Assembly: GCA_039922495.1 (NCBI GenBank)
Contig: JBDTEO010000024.1
Span: 1 to 64,000 of the forward strand
Direction of reading: 5' to 3'
DNA from: JALYYC01 sp039922495
GTDB lineage: Bacteria; Chloroflexota; Dormibacteria; CF-121
DNA: 64,000 nt
This document shows positions 47,906 through 55,830 of this stretch, one piece after another; the stretch's first letter is position 1; each line of letters starts with the position of its first letter. Position numbers and translations under genes: made by a program. The notes below the pieces were generated by a model. The model was not told where the DNA came from. It saw only the letters and a program-made list of their open reading frames with translations, and did no database searches.

Positions 47906-48579
47906 GCAATCCCACCGTTCGCCTGCTGATCGCCGACGACCACGAAATGATCCGGCTTGGGCTCCGCTCCATCCTCGAGTCGGATGCGCGGATCCGCGTC
48001 GTCGGTGAGGCGGGGTCGCCGCAGGATGCCGTCTACCAGGCGGCGCTGCTCAGGCCGGACGTCGTCCTACTGGATGTCCGGATGCCGGGCGGGAGCGGCA
48101 TCGATGCCTGCCGTGAGATCCTGGGACGCAACCTCGGCAGCCGCGTCATCATGCTGACCTCCTTTGCCGATGAGGACGCCGTCTACGAATCGATCATGGC
48201 CGGGGCGTCCGGGTATCTGTTGAAAGAGATCAACAAGGCCGCCCTGATCGAGGCGGTCATCTCCGTCTCGGAGGGCCGCTCGCTGCTCGATCCGGAGGTG
48301 ACGCGGAAGGTCCTGGAACGGATCCGGAAGATGGCGGCCAGCACCGACGACGTCGCGAAAGCCGCCCTGTCGGAGCAGGAGAAGCGCGTCCTGCGCCTGG
48401 CGGCTCACGGGAAGACGAACAAGCAGATTGCGGCCGACCTCTTCCTGTCCGACAAGACCGTCAAACACCACATCTCGAACATCCTGAGCAAGCTCAACCT
48501 GAGTTCCCGCGCCCAGGCAGCCGTCTGGGCGACCCAGCACGGCCTCCTCGACGAGTTTCCGGAACGTAAGGCGAGCTAG
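47902..48579 (+). CDS. NarL/LuxR-family response regulator
   Basis: This 225-residue protein has a receiver domain (1-120: LLIADDHEMIRLGLRSIL, phospho-Asp in VVLLDVRMPGGSGIDACREI, Lys in SGYLLKEINKAAL) and a LuxR-type HTH (155-215: LSEQEKRVLRLAAHGKTNKQ, ADLFLSDKTVKHHISNILSK). It is paired with the GAF histidine kinase. Its targets are unknown; the CpaF gene downstream, or the unit itself, are candidates. Confidence 0.95.
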   Translation: MSNPTVRLLIADDHEMIRLGLRSILESDARIRVVGEAGSPQDAVYQAALLRPDVVLLDVRMPGGSGIDACREILGRNLGSRVIMLTSFADEDAVYESIMAGASGYLLKEINKAALIEAVISVSEGRSLLDPEVTRKVLERIRKMAASTDDVAKAALSEQEKRVLRLAAHGKTNKQIAADLFLSDKTVKHHISNILSKLNLSSRAQAAVWATQHGLLDEFPERKAS

Positions 48580-48756
48580 CCGCCCGGTGCCGGTTTCACG
48601 GACCGGACGCGTTTCAATTGCGGAGAGGCTTGCGCCGGGTATCCGCCGTTTGGCCAGCAGTTCGGCCGGCTGGCGGATGAGGAGGGGGACCGGCGCAGGC
48701 TACGCTCCTCGATGCGCCGGGCAGGTCGAGCCTCGCCCGAGTTCCAGGAGGCAGTC

Positions 48757-50208
48757 ATGTTACTCGTCGATAAGCTGAACAAGGGTCGTCTGCCCGAGAA
48801 GCCGGACAACGGCGGCGATGTCACGTCGCCACCGCCTCCCCCGCCTCTGGGCGTCAAGCCGCAGAGCATTGCCTCCCGAATCCCCAACGTGGAGCGGATT
48901 AAGAAGACCATCCACGAGCAGCTGATCGCCTCGCTCGGCTTCAACTCCGATAACCACAAGCGTGAGGACGTTCTCAAGCGCATCGGCGAGCTGGTCGACC
49001 AGTACTGCGACGACACCAAGCTCAAGTTGACGAAGTTCGATCGCGACGAACTGTGCGAGCTCATCATTGACGATGTCCTGGGCCTGGGCCTGTTGGAGGG
49101 TCTCCTCGCCGATCCGGAAGTCAGCGAGATCATGGTCAACGGCCCCAAGACGATCTTCATCGAGCGCCGCGGCCGCATCACCCAGTCGCAGCTGGCCTTC
49201 GATAACGAAACGCAGCTCCGCAAGGTGATCGACCGTATTGTCGCCCGCATCGGCCGCCGGGTCGACGAGTCCTCGCCGATGGTGGATGCCCGACTGACAG
49301 ACGGATCCCGGGTGAACATCGTGATCCCACCACTGGCGGTCCAGGGATCGAGTATCACGATCAGAAAGTTCTCCCGGGTCCCGCTGAAGGTGCAGGACCT
49401 GATCAACTTCGGCACGCTCAATAAAGAGATGGCGGACTTCATCCGGGCCTGCGTTCGGTCCCGGATCAGCATGGTGGTGAGTGGCGGCACGGGGTCAGGG
49501 AAGACCACCACGCTCAACGTGCTCTCCAGCTTCATCCCTGATACGGAGCGCGTCGTCACCGTCGAAGACACCGCGGAATTGCAGTTGCGCCAGCGTAACC
49601 TGGTCTCGCTCGAAGCCCGCAGTGCCAACGTCGAGGGACGTGGCCTCGTCAGCATCCGCGACCTTGTCGTCAACGCCTTGCGCATGCGTCCCGACCGCAT
49701 CGTGGTCGGCGAATGTCGGGCAGGGGAAACGCTCGACATGCTCCAGGCGATGAACACGGGCCACGACGGCAGCATGACGACGGTCCATGCGAACAGCCCA
49801 CGCGACGCCGTCGGGCGGATCGAGACCATGGTCATCATGGGTGGCTCCGACCTCCCCTTCCAGGCGATCCGCGAGCAGATCGTCGGTGGCATTACCCTCT
49901 TCGTGCAACAGTCGCGTCTCCGCGACGGGCGCCGCCTGGTCACGCACATTTCGGAAATCACGGGCCTCAGTGGGAGCCAGATTCAGCTGCAGGACATCTG
50001 CGTTTTCGACCAGACCGGCATCGACCAGGACGGCAATGTCCTCGGCGCGTTCCGCTGGACGGGCGTCATCCCCAAGCTCCTTCCCCGCCTCAAGGCGAAC
50101 GGTGAAGACTTCCCGACGGCCGTCTTCGGTGTTCCCGGCCTGCAGGTGATTGGCGGCGTTCCCCAATCCCACGGCACCGGCGCGGCGGACCGGGCCGTGG
50201 CGGACTAG
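48757..50208 (+). CDS. cpaF: CpaF/TadA-type secretion ATPase
   Basis: This 483-residue type II/IV secretion ATPase has an N-terminal all-alpha domain (30-130) and an ATPase core: Walker A VVSGGTGSGKTTTLNVLSSF, an Asp box VTVEDTAELQL, Walker B RPDRIVVGECRAGETLDMLQ and His box MTTVHANSPRDAV. ATG 48757 follows AGGAGG by 5 nt; the longer frame from 48712 is not needed. It powers assembly of Flp-type pili. No TadB, TadC or TadZ genes adjoin it; the coiled-coil GAF protein follows after 3 nt. Confidence 0.93.
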   Translation: MLLVDKLNKGRLPEKPDNGGDVTSPPPPPPLGVKPQSIASRIPNVERIKKTIHEQLIASLGFNSDNHKREDVLKRIGELVDQYCDDTKLKLTKFDRDELCELIIDDVLGLGLLEGLLADPEVSEIMVNGPKTIFIERRGRITQSQLAFDNETQLRKVIDRIVARIGRRVDESSPMVDARLTDGSRVNIVIPPLAVQGSSITIRKFSRVPLKVQDLINFGTLNKEMADFIRACVRSRISMVVSGGTGSGKTTTLNVLSSFIPDTERVVTVEDTAELQLRQRNLVSLEARSANVEGRGLVSIRDLVVNALRMRPDRIVVGECRAGETLDMLQAMNTGHDGSMTTVHANSPRDAVGRIETMVIMGGSDLPFQAIREQIVGGITLFVQQSRLRDGRRLVTHISEITGLSGSQIQLQDICVFDQTGIDQDGNVLGAFRWTGVIPKLLPRLKANGEDFPTAVFGVPGLQVIGGVPQSHGTGAADRAVAD

Positions 50209-50211
50209 GCG

Positions 50212-52119
50212 ATGGCTCGCTGGTTGGGCTGGCGGCAGCAGCCGGAACCACCCCACGATTCCCTCGCGCCGGCGCCGAAGCCGGCTGGCGACCTCCCGGC
50301 GGCCGCCGACCAGACCCAGCTCGACGAGGCGCGGGCAGTCCAGGCCCGACTCCGGCAGGACCTCGCGGAGCTGCTCAAAGCGCATCGCCAGCAGGGCCGG
50401 ATCCTGGAGCGAAACGAGAAGCAGCTCGAGCAGGCCGAGCAGGAGCTCGATCGTCAGCGGGATACCGTCGCCGCGCAACTGAAAGAAGTCGCCGACGGGC
50501 GCAAGGCCGCCGCGGAGCAGGCCAGCCGGGTCCGCGAGCTGGAGGCGACCGCCGACCAGCATGCCCGGCTGCAAGCTACGCACCAGGCGCTCGAACGCGA
50601 ACGCCAGGACCTGACCGACCGGCTCGCCGAGATCACTCGCAGCCGGGCGAATCTCAACGCCGAGCGCGAGCGGCTCATGGCGCAGGTCGCCACCGCGCAC
50701 GCGACGCTCGCCGCCCGCGAGGCGGAGGTCGCGTCCCTCAAGAACGATCTGGAAGCGATCGACGCCGAGCTGGCCCGGGCGAAGAAATCCCTGGCCGAGG
50801 CTGGTGCCGAGAACGCCAGGCTCAAGGCCGAGAACGACCGCGTTGCCGAGATCGAGGCGGCCCGGATCCACCTGCAGCTCGAGAACGACACGCTGGTTGC
50901 CCGCTCCGACGTCGCTCGCACGCAGCTGGCCGAGGCGGAACAGGCGCTCGCCACCGCACAGGCCACCATTAAGGCGGCTCAGCGACTCTCGTCATCGGTG
51001 GAATGGCGCGGCGCGCTCGATAGCGTCCTGGACGCTGCGTCGGAACTGGTCAAGTTTGAGCGCGGGACGCTGGCGCTCGTCGATGAGCTGCAGGAAGAGC
51101 TCAAGGTGGAGGCCGCTCGCAACAGTCCCATCGCCGTCAGCGAGATGTCGCGCTTCAAGGTGGGCGAAGGCATTGCCGGGTGGGCGCTCTCGCATCGGCA
51201 ACCGGTGCTGGTTAAAGACAGTCGCTCCGATGCGCGCTTCAAGGCCTCGGATCCCAAACACCAACCGCGGTCCTTCATCGCGGTGCCACTCCTGGCCGAC
51301 AACGAGGGCCTGGGAGTCCTGACGCTGGCGCGGCCCGCCTCCGACCCCTTCAGCGAGGACGACCTTCGCAACCTGGCCCGAGTCGCCACCGACGCCTCGA
51401 ACGCGCTCATCAACGCCCGCCTCATCGACCTCCTCAAACAGCGCGAGGACCGGCTCACGACGCTCGTGCGCAAGGCCCGCGAGCTGACCGCCGCCCAGGA
51501 CATCAAGGCCGTGGTCGAGTTCGCCCTCTCCAGCGCGCTCGAGCTTGGCGGTGGCAAGGCCACGCTGCTCGCCGTCCGTAACCCGAAAACCCTCGAGCTC
51601 GAGATCATCGGCAGCCACGGTCTGCCCTCAACGATTACGGAGGAGCGCATCGCCTGGGGTGCCCCGGCCGCGGCGGATGTCATCCGCACCGGCAAGCCAT
51701 GGGTGTCGCCGATGCGGGAGATGCTGCCGCCGGCGATGGTCGAGAGTGGCGAGCAACTGGGACTCAAGACGCTGGTCTGCGTGCCGTGCGGCCGCCCGGC
51801 CCAGCCGCAATCCCTGGACGAGAGTGCACTCTTGAGCCGCTCCGATACCGACGGGTCCGATGAGACCAGCGGCGTGCTCAACGTCTACCGTGACACCCTG
51901 GACCCGATCCGCGCCGCCGATCTCGATCAGCTAAAGGCGTTCGCCGAGCAGGTCGCCGTCGCGATCCAGAACGTCCGGCGGGCCGAGCGGGTCAAGGAAC
52001 AGCTGCAGGCGACGGCGTCGCAGAACACCCGGATGATGGGACGCGAGCGATATATCAACCAGCTGCTCTTTCGGATCCGGCAGCTCGAACAGGAACTCGG
52101 CCGCTACAAGGCCGCCTGA
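50212..52119 (+). CDS. Coiled-coil protein with two GAF domains
   Basis: This 635-residue cytoplasmic protein starts MARWLGWRQQPEPPHD. Residues 35-260 form a nearly unbroken coiled coil (for example LERNEKQLEQAEQELDRQRD and AEAGAENARLKAENDRVAEI). GAF 1 covers about 265-400 (FKVGEGIAGWALSHRQPVLV, SFIAVPLLADNEGLGVLTLA) and GAF 2 about 415-585. A C-terminal helix follows. No output domain is present, so it is probably a ligand-sensing scaffold. It follows cpaF by 3 nt, which suggests a link to pilus assembly. Confidence 0.82.
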   Translation: MARWLGWRQQPEPPHDSLAPAPKPAGDLPAAADQTQLDEARAVQARLRQDLAELLKAHRQQGRILERNEKQLEQAEQELDRQRDTVAAQLKEVADGRKAAAEQASRVRELEATADQHARLQATHQALERERQDLTDRLAEITRSRANLNAERERLMAQVATAHATLAAREAEVASLKNDLEAIDAELARAKKSLAEAGAENARLKAENDRVAEIEAARIHLQLENDTLVARSDVARTQLAEAEQALATAQATIKAAQRLSSSVEWRGALDSVLDAASELVKFERGTLALVDELQEELKVEAARNSPIAVSEMSRFKVGEGIAGWALSHRQPVLVKDSRSDARFKASDPKHQPRSFIAVPLLADNEGLGVLTLARPASDPFSEDDLRNLARVATDASNALINARLIDLLKQREDRLTTLVRKARELTAAQDIKAVVEFALSSALELGGGKATLLAVRNPKTLELEIIGSHGLPSTITEERIAWGAPAAADVIRTGKPWVSPMREMLPPAMVESGEQLGLKTLVCVPCGRPAQPQSLDESALLSRSDTDGSDETSGVLNVYRDTLDPIRAADLDQLKAFAEQVAVAIQNVRRAERVKEQLQATASQNTRMMGRERYINQLLFRIRQLEQELGRYKAA

Positions 52120-52138
52120 GCCGCACGGCCCAGCCGGG

Positions 52139-52498
52139 CTAGCGGAGCCGGCGTTTGCGCTTGGCCGCCAGGTTGAGGCGGCCGAGGATAAAGGCGTCGA
52201 TCACGCGATGCGAGGCGACCACGCCATCGCCGACGCGGCGAGAACCCTTGCGGCGGTCGGTCTTGAGATCGATCAGGTACTTCTCCTGCTGCGCCCAGAC
52301 CAGTTCGATCAGGCGGCTGAAGGTGACGTCAGGCTCGACCACGATCCCCTCGACCTCGATCCGTTCCCGAACCGGTACGGGAAGCTCCTTGGCCTCGGCC
52401 AGGTTGAGCCGCTCCAACGCCTCCAGCAGGTCATCCAGGCGGCGGAGATGATAGCGGCGCTCCGCTTCGTTCCCGTATGCCTTAGGTGTTGTGTCCAA
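52139..52498 (-). CDS. Hypothetical protein, mainly helical
   Basis: This 119-residue protein starts MDTTPKAYGNEAERRYHLRR and has a helical first half (LDDLLEALERLNLAEAKELP), a middle part VRERIEVEGIVVEPDVTFSR, and a very basic end (RLNLAAKRKRRLR) that could bind nucleic acid. No family recognised. GGAG is 5-8 nt before its ATG. It lies between the convergent GAF protein and the Nif3-like gene upstream, 20 nt from the latter's stop. Confidence 0.6.
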   Translation of the reverse strand: MDTTPKAYGNEAERRYHLRRLDDLLEALERLNLAEAKELPVPVRERIEVEGIVVEPDVTFSRLIELVWAQQEKYLIDLKTDRRKGSRRVGDGVVASHRVIDAFILGRLNLAAKRKRRLR

Positions 52499-52518
52499 GC
52501 GGTTCTCCTTTCAGGATT

Positions 52519-53343
52519 TTATGCCCGTATAACCCCGGCGCCGGCGATTACTTCGACACCCTGTTCCTCAATGGCGGCGATGACGCGGTTGACGCCGATC
52601 GAGTCGCTTGGCATGTGACCGGTGATGATCAAGTTCGCGCCCGGCCGCTGCAGCAGCTCGAGCTCCCGCAGGTCGCGATCGTCCAGGTGCATCGCCAGGA
52701 TGGTGTCAATGCCGTGCTCATAATACGTGCGATAGATGGCCGCGCCGCCATTGGTCCCGGCCGCCATCTGCACGATCCAGCGGCCGACCGGGTTCCGCTC
52801 GGCGCCCAACCAGAGCTCCGGCTTGACCAGGGCGCGGGCCATCTCCGGCACCAGGGCGAGCGACGCCACCAGCGCTCCCGCGGTCAGGGATTGGTTCTGG
52901 CTCGCGGTCCGGACGAAGTCCTCGAAGAAGCGCCGCGCCAGGATGTCGGCGGCGAGGTGGATGTTCATCAGGGGCATCTGGAGCTGGCGGGCTGCCTCGA
53001 CGACGCGGTCGTAGTTGGCGCTGTGCAGCGCCCGGGCGACCGGGCGTGCCCGGGCCAGAACCAGCGGCTCAGCGACCGCGGCCGGGATGCCTTCGGCCAG
53101 CATCTGGTCGCGATGCCGGCCGATGATCCTCGGGATGCCAAGCCGCGCAGCGTTGCCCAGAGGGTGGTGGGCGATGACGCCGTCCAGGCCGAGTGCTCGC
53201 GCCAGCAGCACCTCGCCGACGTCGATATCGATCCCGAATAGGACACGGCTGACGTCGCCGTCCACATAGACCTGCGAGTCGGCCGGCGTGGCGTTGCAGG
53301 CCGCCAGCCGGTTGGCCACCTCCATGATCTCGGTCAACCGCAC
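52519..53343 (-). CDS. Nif3/DUF34-like protein
   Basis: This 274-residue protein resembles the NIF3/YbgI (DUF34) metal-binding family. It starts VRLTEIMEVANRLAACNATP, has LFGIDIDVGEVLLARALGLD with VIAHHPLGN (family metal His pair), MPLMNIHLAADILARRFFED, and late metal residues in YYEHGIDTILAMHLDDRD and NLIITGHMPSDSIG. The start GTG 53343 fits homology; the frame upstream overlaps a plus-strand gene. A CATAAT -10-like hexamer lies about 10 nt upstream, so the message may be leaderless. The reaction is unknown. Confidence 0.75.
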   Translation of the reverse strand: MRLTEIMEVANRLAACNATPADSQVYVDGDVSRVLFGIDIDVGEVLLARALGLDGVIAHHPLGNAARLGIPRIIGRHRDQMLAEGIPAAVAEPLVLARARPVARALHSANYDRVVEAARQLQMPLMNIHLAADILARRFFEDFVRTASQNQSLTAGALVASLALVPEMARALVKPELWLGAERNPVGRWIVQMAAGTNGGAAIYRTYYEHGIDTILAMHLDDRDLRELELLQRPGANLIITGHMPSDSIGVNRVIAAIEEQGVEVIAGAGVIRA

Positions 53344-53370
53344 AACGGTTGCGATTATGCTGGTTTCCGC

Positions 53371-53727
53371 ATGGACGGCGGGTTCGCTCCAACCTTCAAG
53401 GAGGCGGTGGGCCGCTGGCGGCGGCGTCATCGGCATCCACCCCAAAACGAGACCTGGTTCGCCGTCCACTACCGGGTTGGCTGGCTCGTCGAACGCTTGA
53501 ACACGCTGGAAAGCATCCACCTGCTGCGCCAGGGCCTTGATGTGCGATCGTTGTCGGCCGAACGTCCGGCCAGGAAGCGCAAGGGCGAGGGCGAGGGGGA
53601 CGGCGTCGGCACCCTGGATGGCGAAGGCCAGGATCCCGACCTCGCCGACGAGCCCGAGCCCACCGTGGCGGGCGAGCCCGCCGTCGAGGAAACCCAGTCC
53701 GCCACGCCGGCTGGCGATGCCGGATAA
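53371..53727 (+). CDS. Hypothetical protein with acidic tail
   Basis: This 118-residue protein has a basic, aromatic N-terminal part (FAPTFKEAVGRWRRRHRHPP, ETWFAVHYRVGWLVERLNTL), then a low-complexity tail rich in Glu, Asp, Gly and Pro (KGEGEGDGVGTLDGEGQDPD). No family recognised. ATG 53371 is 27 nt from the divergent Nif3 start and has TATGCT about 12 nt upstream but no ribosome site, so leaderless translation is likely. Its end overlaps the next small gene. Confidence 0.65.
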   Translation: MDGGFAPTFKEAVGRWRRRHRHPPQNETWFAVHYRVGWLVERLNTLESIHLLRQGLDVRSLSAERPARKRKGEGEGDGVGTLDGEGQDPDLADEPEPTVAGEPAVEETQSATPAGDAG

Positions 53728-53881
53728 TCGCGCCATGCGTCGGGGGATGCGGCCGCGATGGATCAGCGCCCTGCTCGGGGGCATCGTCCTGCCGTTCGAC
53801 CCGCTGCTGGGAATGGTGATGCTCGTGATCGCGCTCTGGCAGCCGAAGCGCAGGCCCCAGGTGGACACACCCAAGCCATGA
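53717..53881 (+). CDS. Small membrane protein
   Basis: This 54-residue protein starts MPDNRAMRRGMRPRWISALL and has one hydrophobic stretch (LLGGIVLPFDPLLGMVMLVI) with a short basic tail. ATG 53717 overlaps the previous stop by 11 nt; ATG 53735 is an alternative. Its stop overlaps the ATG of the deoxyribosyltransferase-like gene (ATGA). The coupling supports it as a real gene; no family is recognised. Confidence 0.6.
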   Translation: MPDNRAMRRGMRPRWISALLGGIVLPFDPLLGMVMLVIALWQPKRRPQVDTPKP

Positions 53882-54327
53882 AGGTGTACCTCGGACGGGC
53901 GGTCAGCGGCGAGCTCGGCCCGCGCAGCCTGGAGGCAGTCCAGCTCGCCCACCGCGCGTTGACGGCGGTGGGCGTTGGCATCCTCTGCGAGCGAGTCGCC
54001 GACCCCGACTACCGGCCGGGGCTGGATCGGCCCGAGCTGATCGCGGAGATGATGCGCCGCGAGCTACTGGAGGCGGACGCCGGCTGCATGGAGATGACCG
54101 GCCGTAGCAGCGGCGTGGGTTTCGAGGCCGGTTGGCTCGCCGGCCGGAACCGTCCGGTGCTCATCCTCTATGACGCTGATGAGGCGCCGTCGTCCTCGAT
54201 CGTGCGATTCCCGCCATTCGACCACTGCATCGCGTTCGGCTATCGCGACCTGATGGAGATCCGGGAAGCTGTGACCGATTTCGTGCAGACGATCGCCACC
54301 CACGCCGCGTACCGGGCGAACGCCTAA
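53878..54327 (+). CDS. Nucleoside 2-deoxyribosyltransferase-like protein
   Basis: This 149-residue protein has the family layout: MKVYLGRAVSGELGPRSLEA at the start, an acidic DPDYRPGLDRPELIAEMMRR loop, LLEADAGCMEMTGRSSGVGF in place of the usual DxxAEVT-x3-GVGxE core, and AGWLAGRNRPVLILYDAD. The fold would bind a nucleoside or nucleotide. The core has Met-Glu-Met where Val-Ala-Glu is usual, so activity is uncertain. It overlaps the small membrane protein gene. Confidence 0.75.
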   Translation: MKVYLGRAVSGELGPRSLEAVQLAHRALTAVGVGILCERVADPDYRPGLDRPELIAEMMRRELLEADAGCMEMTGRSSGVGFEAGWLAGRNRPVLILYDADEAPSSSIVRFPPFDHCIAFGYRDLMEIREAVTDFVQTIATHAAYRANA

Positions 54328-54373
54328 GCCCGCGACCACGCCGTTCGTCGCGATCGATTCGTAGACTGGATCG

Positions 54374-54880
54374 ATGGGATTCCGTGCCTGCGTGCTGACG
54401 GTCAGCACCAAGGGCGCCCGCGGTGAGCGCCAGGACGAGAGCGGGGAGAAAGTCGCCGAGATGCTCGGCAGGCTGCCCGCCGAGATCGTTGCCCGTGCGG
54501 TGGTTTCCGATGACATCGACGACATCCGCCGCCAACTGCGGGACTGGATCATGGCGACCGACCCGCATCTCATCGTCCTGACTGGCGGCACCGGGCTTGG
54601 CCCGCGGGACCTGACGCCGCAGGCGCTCGAGCCGATGCTCGATTACCCGATTCCTGGGATGGGCGAGGCCATGCGCGCCGCTGGTCTTCGCAAGACGCCG
54701 CACGCCATGCTGTCGCGCTCGCTCGCCGGCGTCGCCGGGCAGACGGTTATCCTGGCCCTCCCCGGGAGCCCCCGGGGTGTCGCCGACAGTCTCGAGGCGG
54801 TCCTCGAAGCGCTGCCGCACGGCCTGCGCACGCTCCGCGGCGAAATCGGCGACGCCCCCGCGGCCCATCGGCCCAGCTGA
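54374..54880 (+). CDS. Molybdenum cofactor protein MoaB/Mog type
   Basis: This 168-residue MPT-binding protein starts MGFRACVLTVSTKGARGERQ and has the ligand motif VLTGGTGLGPRDLTPQALEP, then GEAMRAAG and VILALPGSPRGVADSLEAVL. Mog adenylylates molybdopterin; MoaB is a close relative. Sequence does not separate them. Together with moaC at 57039 it could provide cofactor for the formate dehydrogenase at 38697. Ten bases separate it from the DUF72 gene. Confidence 0.88.
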   Translation: MGFRACVLTVSTKGARGERQDESGEKVAEMLGRLPAEIVARAVVSDDIDDIRRQLRDWIMATDPHLIVLTGGTGLGPRDLTPQALEPMLDYPIPGMGEAMRAAGLRKTPHAMLSRSLAGVAGQTVILALPGSPRGVADSLEAVLEALPHGLRTLRGEIGDAPAAHRPS

Positions 54881-54889
54881 GCCGCCCGC

Positions 54890-55765
54890 ATGCTCCGGGT
54901 CGGCATCTCGAGTTGGACCGAACCGACGCTGATCAAGAGCGGCGCCTTTTATCCGCCGGAGGCCACCAGCGCGGAGGAGCGGCTGCGTTTCTACGCATCG
55001 AAGTTCCCGATCGTCGAGGTGGACAGCTCCTTTTACGCCATCCCCAACGCGAAGACGGCGAGCTTATGGGTCGAGCGGACGCCGAAGGATTTCGTCTTCC
55101 ATGCCAAGGCCTATGCCCTACTGACGCAGCACCCCACGCCCTCGGCTCGACTGCCGAAAGACCTGCGCGAGAAGCTGGCCGACCGTCGCGCCAACGTCTA
55201 CTTCAAGGAGCTCAGCCCCAAAGACCAGGAAAGCGTCTGGGATCGGTTTCGCGAGGGTCTCCAGCCGCTGTACGATGCCGGCAAGCTGGGCGCCGTGTTG
55301 TTCCAGTTCCCGAAATGGTTTCTGCCTTCGCCGGCGGCCTACCGCTTCATGGAGGACCTTCGTGAGTGGCTTCCGGACTTTCGGATTGCCATCGAGTTCC
55401 GCCAGGCCGGCTGGATGAAGGAGGGGCGCCGCGACCGTGTCCTGGGCTTCCTCAAGGATCACGGCTTCACCTACGTGGTGGTGGACGAGCCGCAGGGGTT
55501 TTTGTCCAGCGTGCCGCCGATGGTGGCCACCACCGCGCCACTGGCCATGGTCCGTTTTCACGGCCAGAATCGTGAGAACTGGGAGCGCAAGGGTATCAGC
55601 GCGGCCGAGAGATTCCGCTACCTCTATCAGCCGGCCGAGCTGCAGCGATGGGTCCAGAGCCTGAAACAGATGGAATCGGCTGCCGACGAGGTCCACGCGG
55701 TGATGAACAACTGCTATGCCGACTATGCCGTCCGGAATGCGGCCGACCTGGCCAGTCTGCTCTAG
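54890..55765 (+). CDS. DUF72-family protein
   Basis: This 291-residue TIM-barrel-like protein has the DUF72 signature near its start (LRVGISSWTEPTLIKSGAFY), then RLRFYASKFPIVEVDSSFYA, FVFHAKAYALLTQHPTP, VLFQFPKWFLPS and IAIEFRQAGWM. The late segment MVRFHGQNRENWERKG is also typical. The role is not established. It probably forms an operon with the MoaB/Mog-type gene. Confidence 0.9.
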   Translation: MLRVGISSWTEPTLIKSGAFYPPEATSAEERLRFYASKFPIVEVDSSFYAIPNAKTASLWVERTPKDFVFHAKAYALLTQHPTPSARLPKDLREKLADRRANVYFKELSPKDQESVWDRFREGLQPLYDAGKLGAVLFQFPKWFLPSPAAYRFMEDLREWLPDFRIAIEFRQAGWMKEGRRDRVLGFLKDHGFTYVVVDEPQGFLSSVPPMVATTAPLAMVRFHGQNRENWERKGISAAERFRYLYQPAELQRWVQSLKQMESAADEVHAVMNNCYADYAVRNAADLASLL

Positions 55766-55830
55766 GCGAAGGACCCTCGAAGGGAATTCCCCCCGTTCCC
55801 AGTTAAAGGGATAGCGCCCTGGGCGCGACC

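Noticed and set aside
48576..49961. 461-codon minus-strand frame across cpaF
   Set aside because: Ser/Arg-rich shadow frame with no ribosome site or motif.
49495..50871. 458-codon minus-strand frame across cpaF and the GAF protein
   Set aside because: Shadow frame covering parts of two real plus-strand genes.
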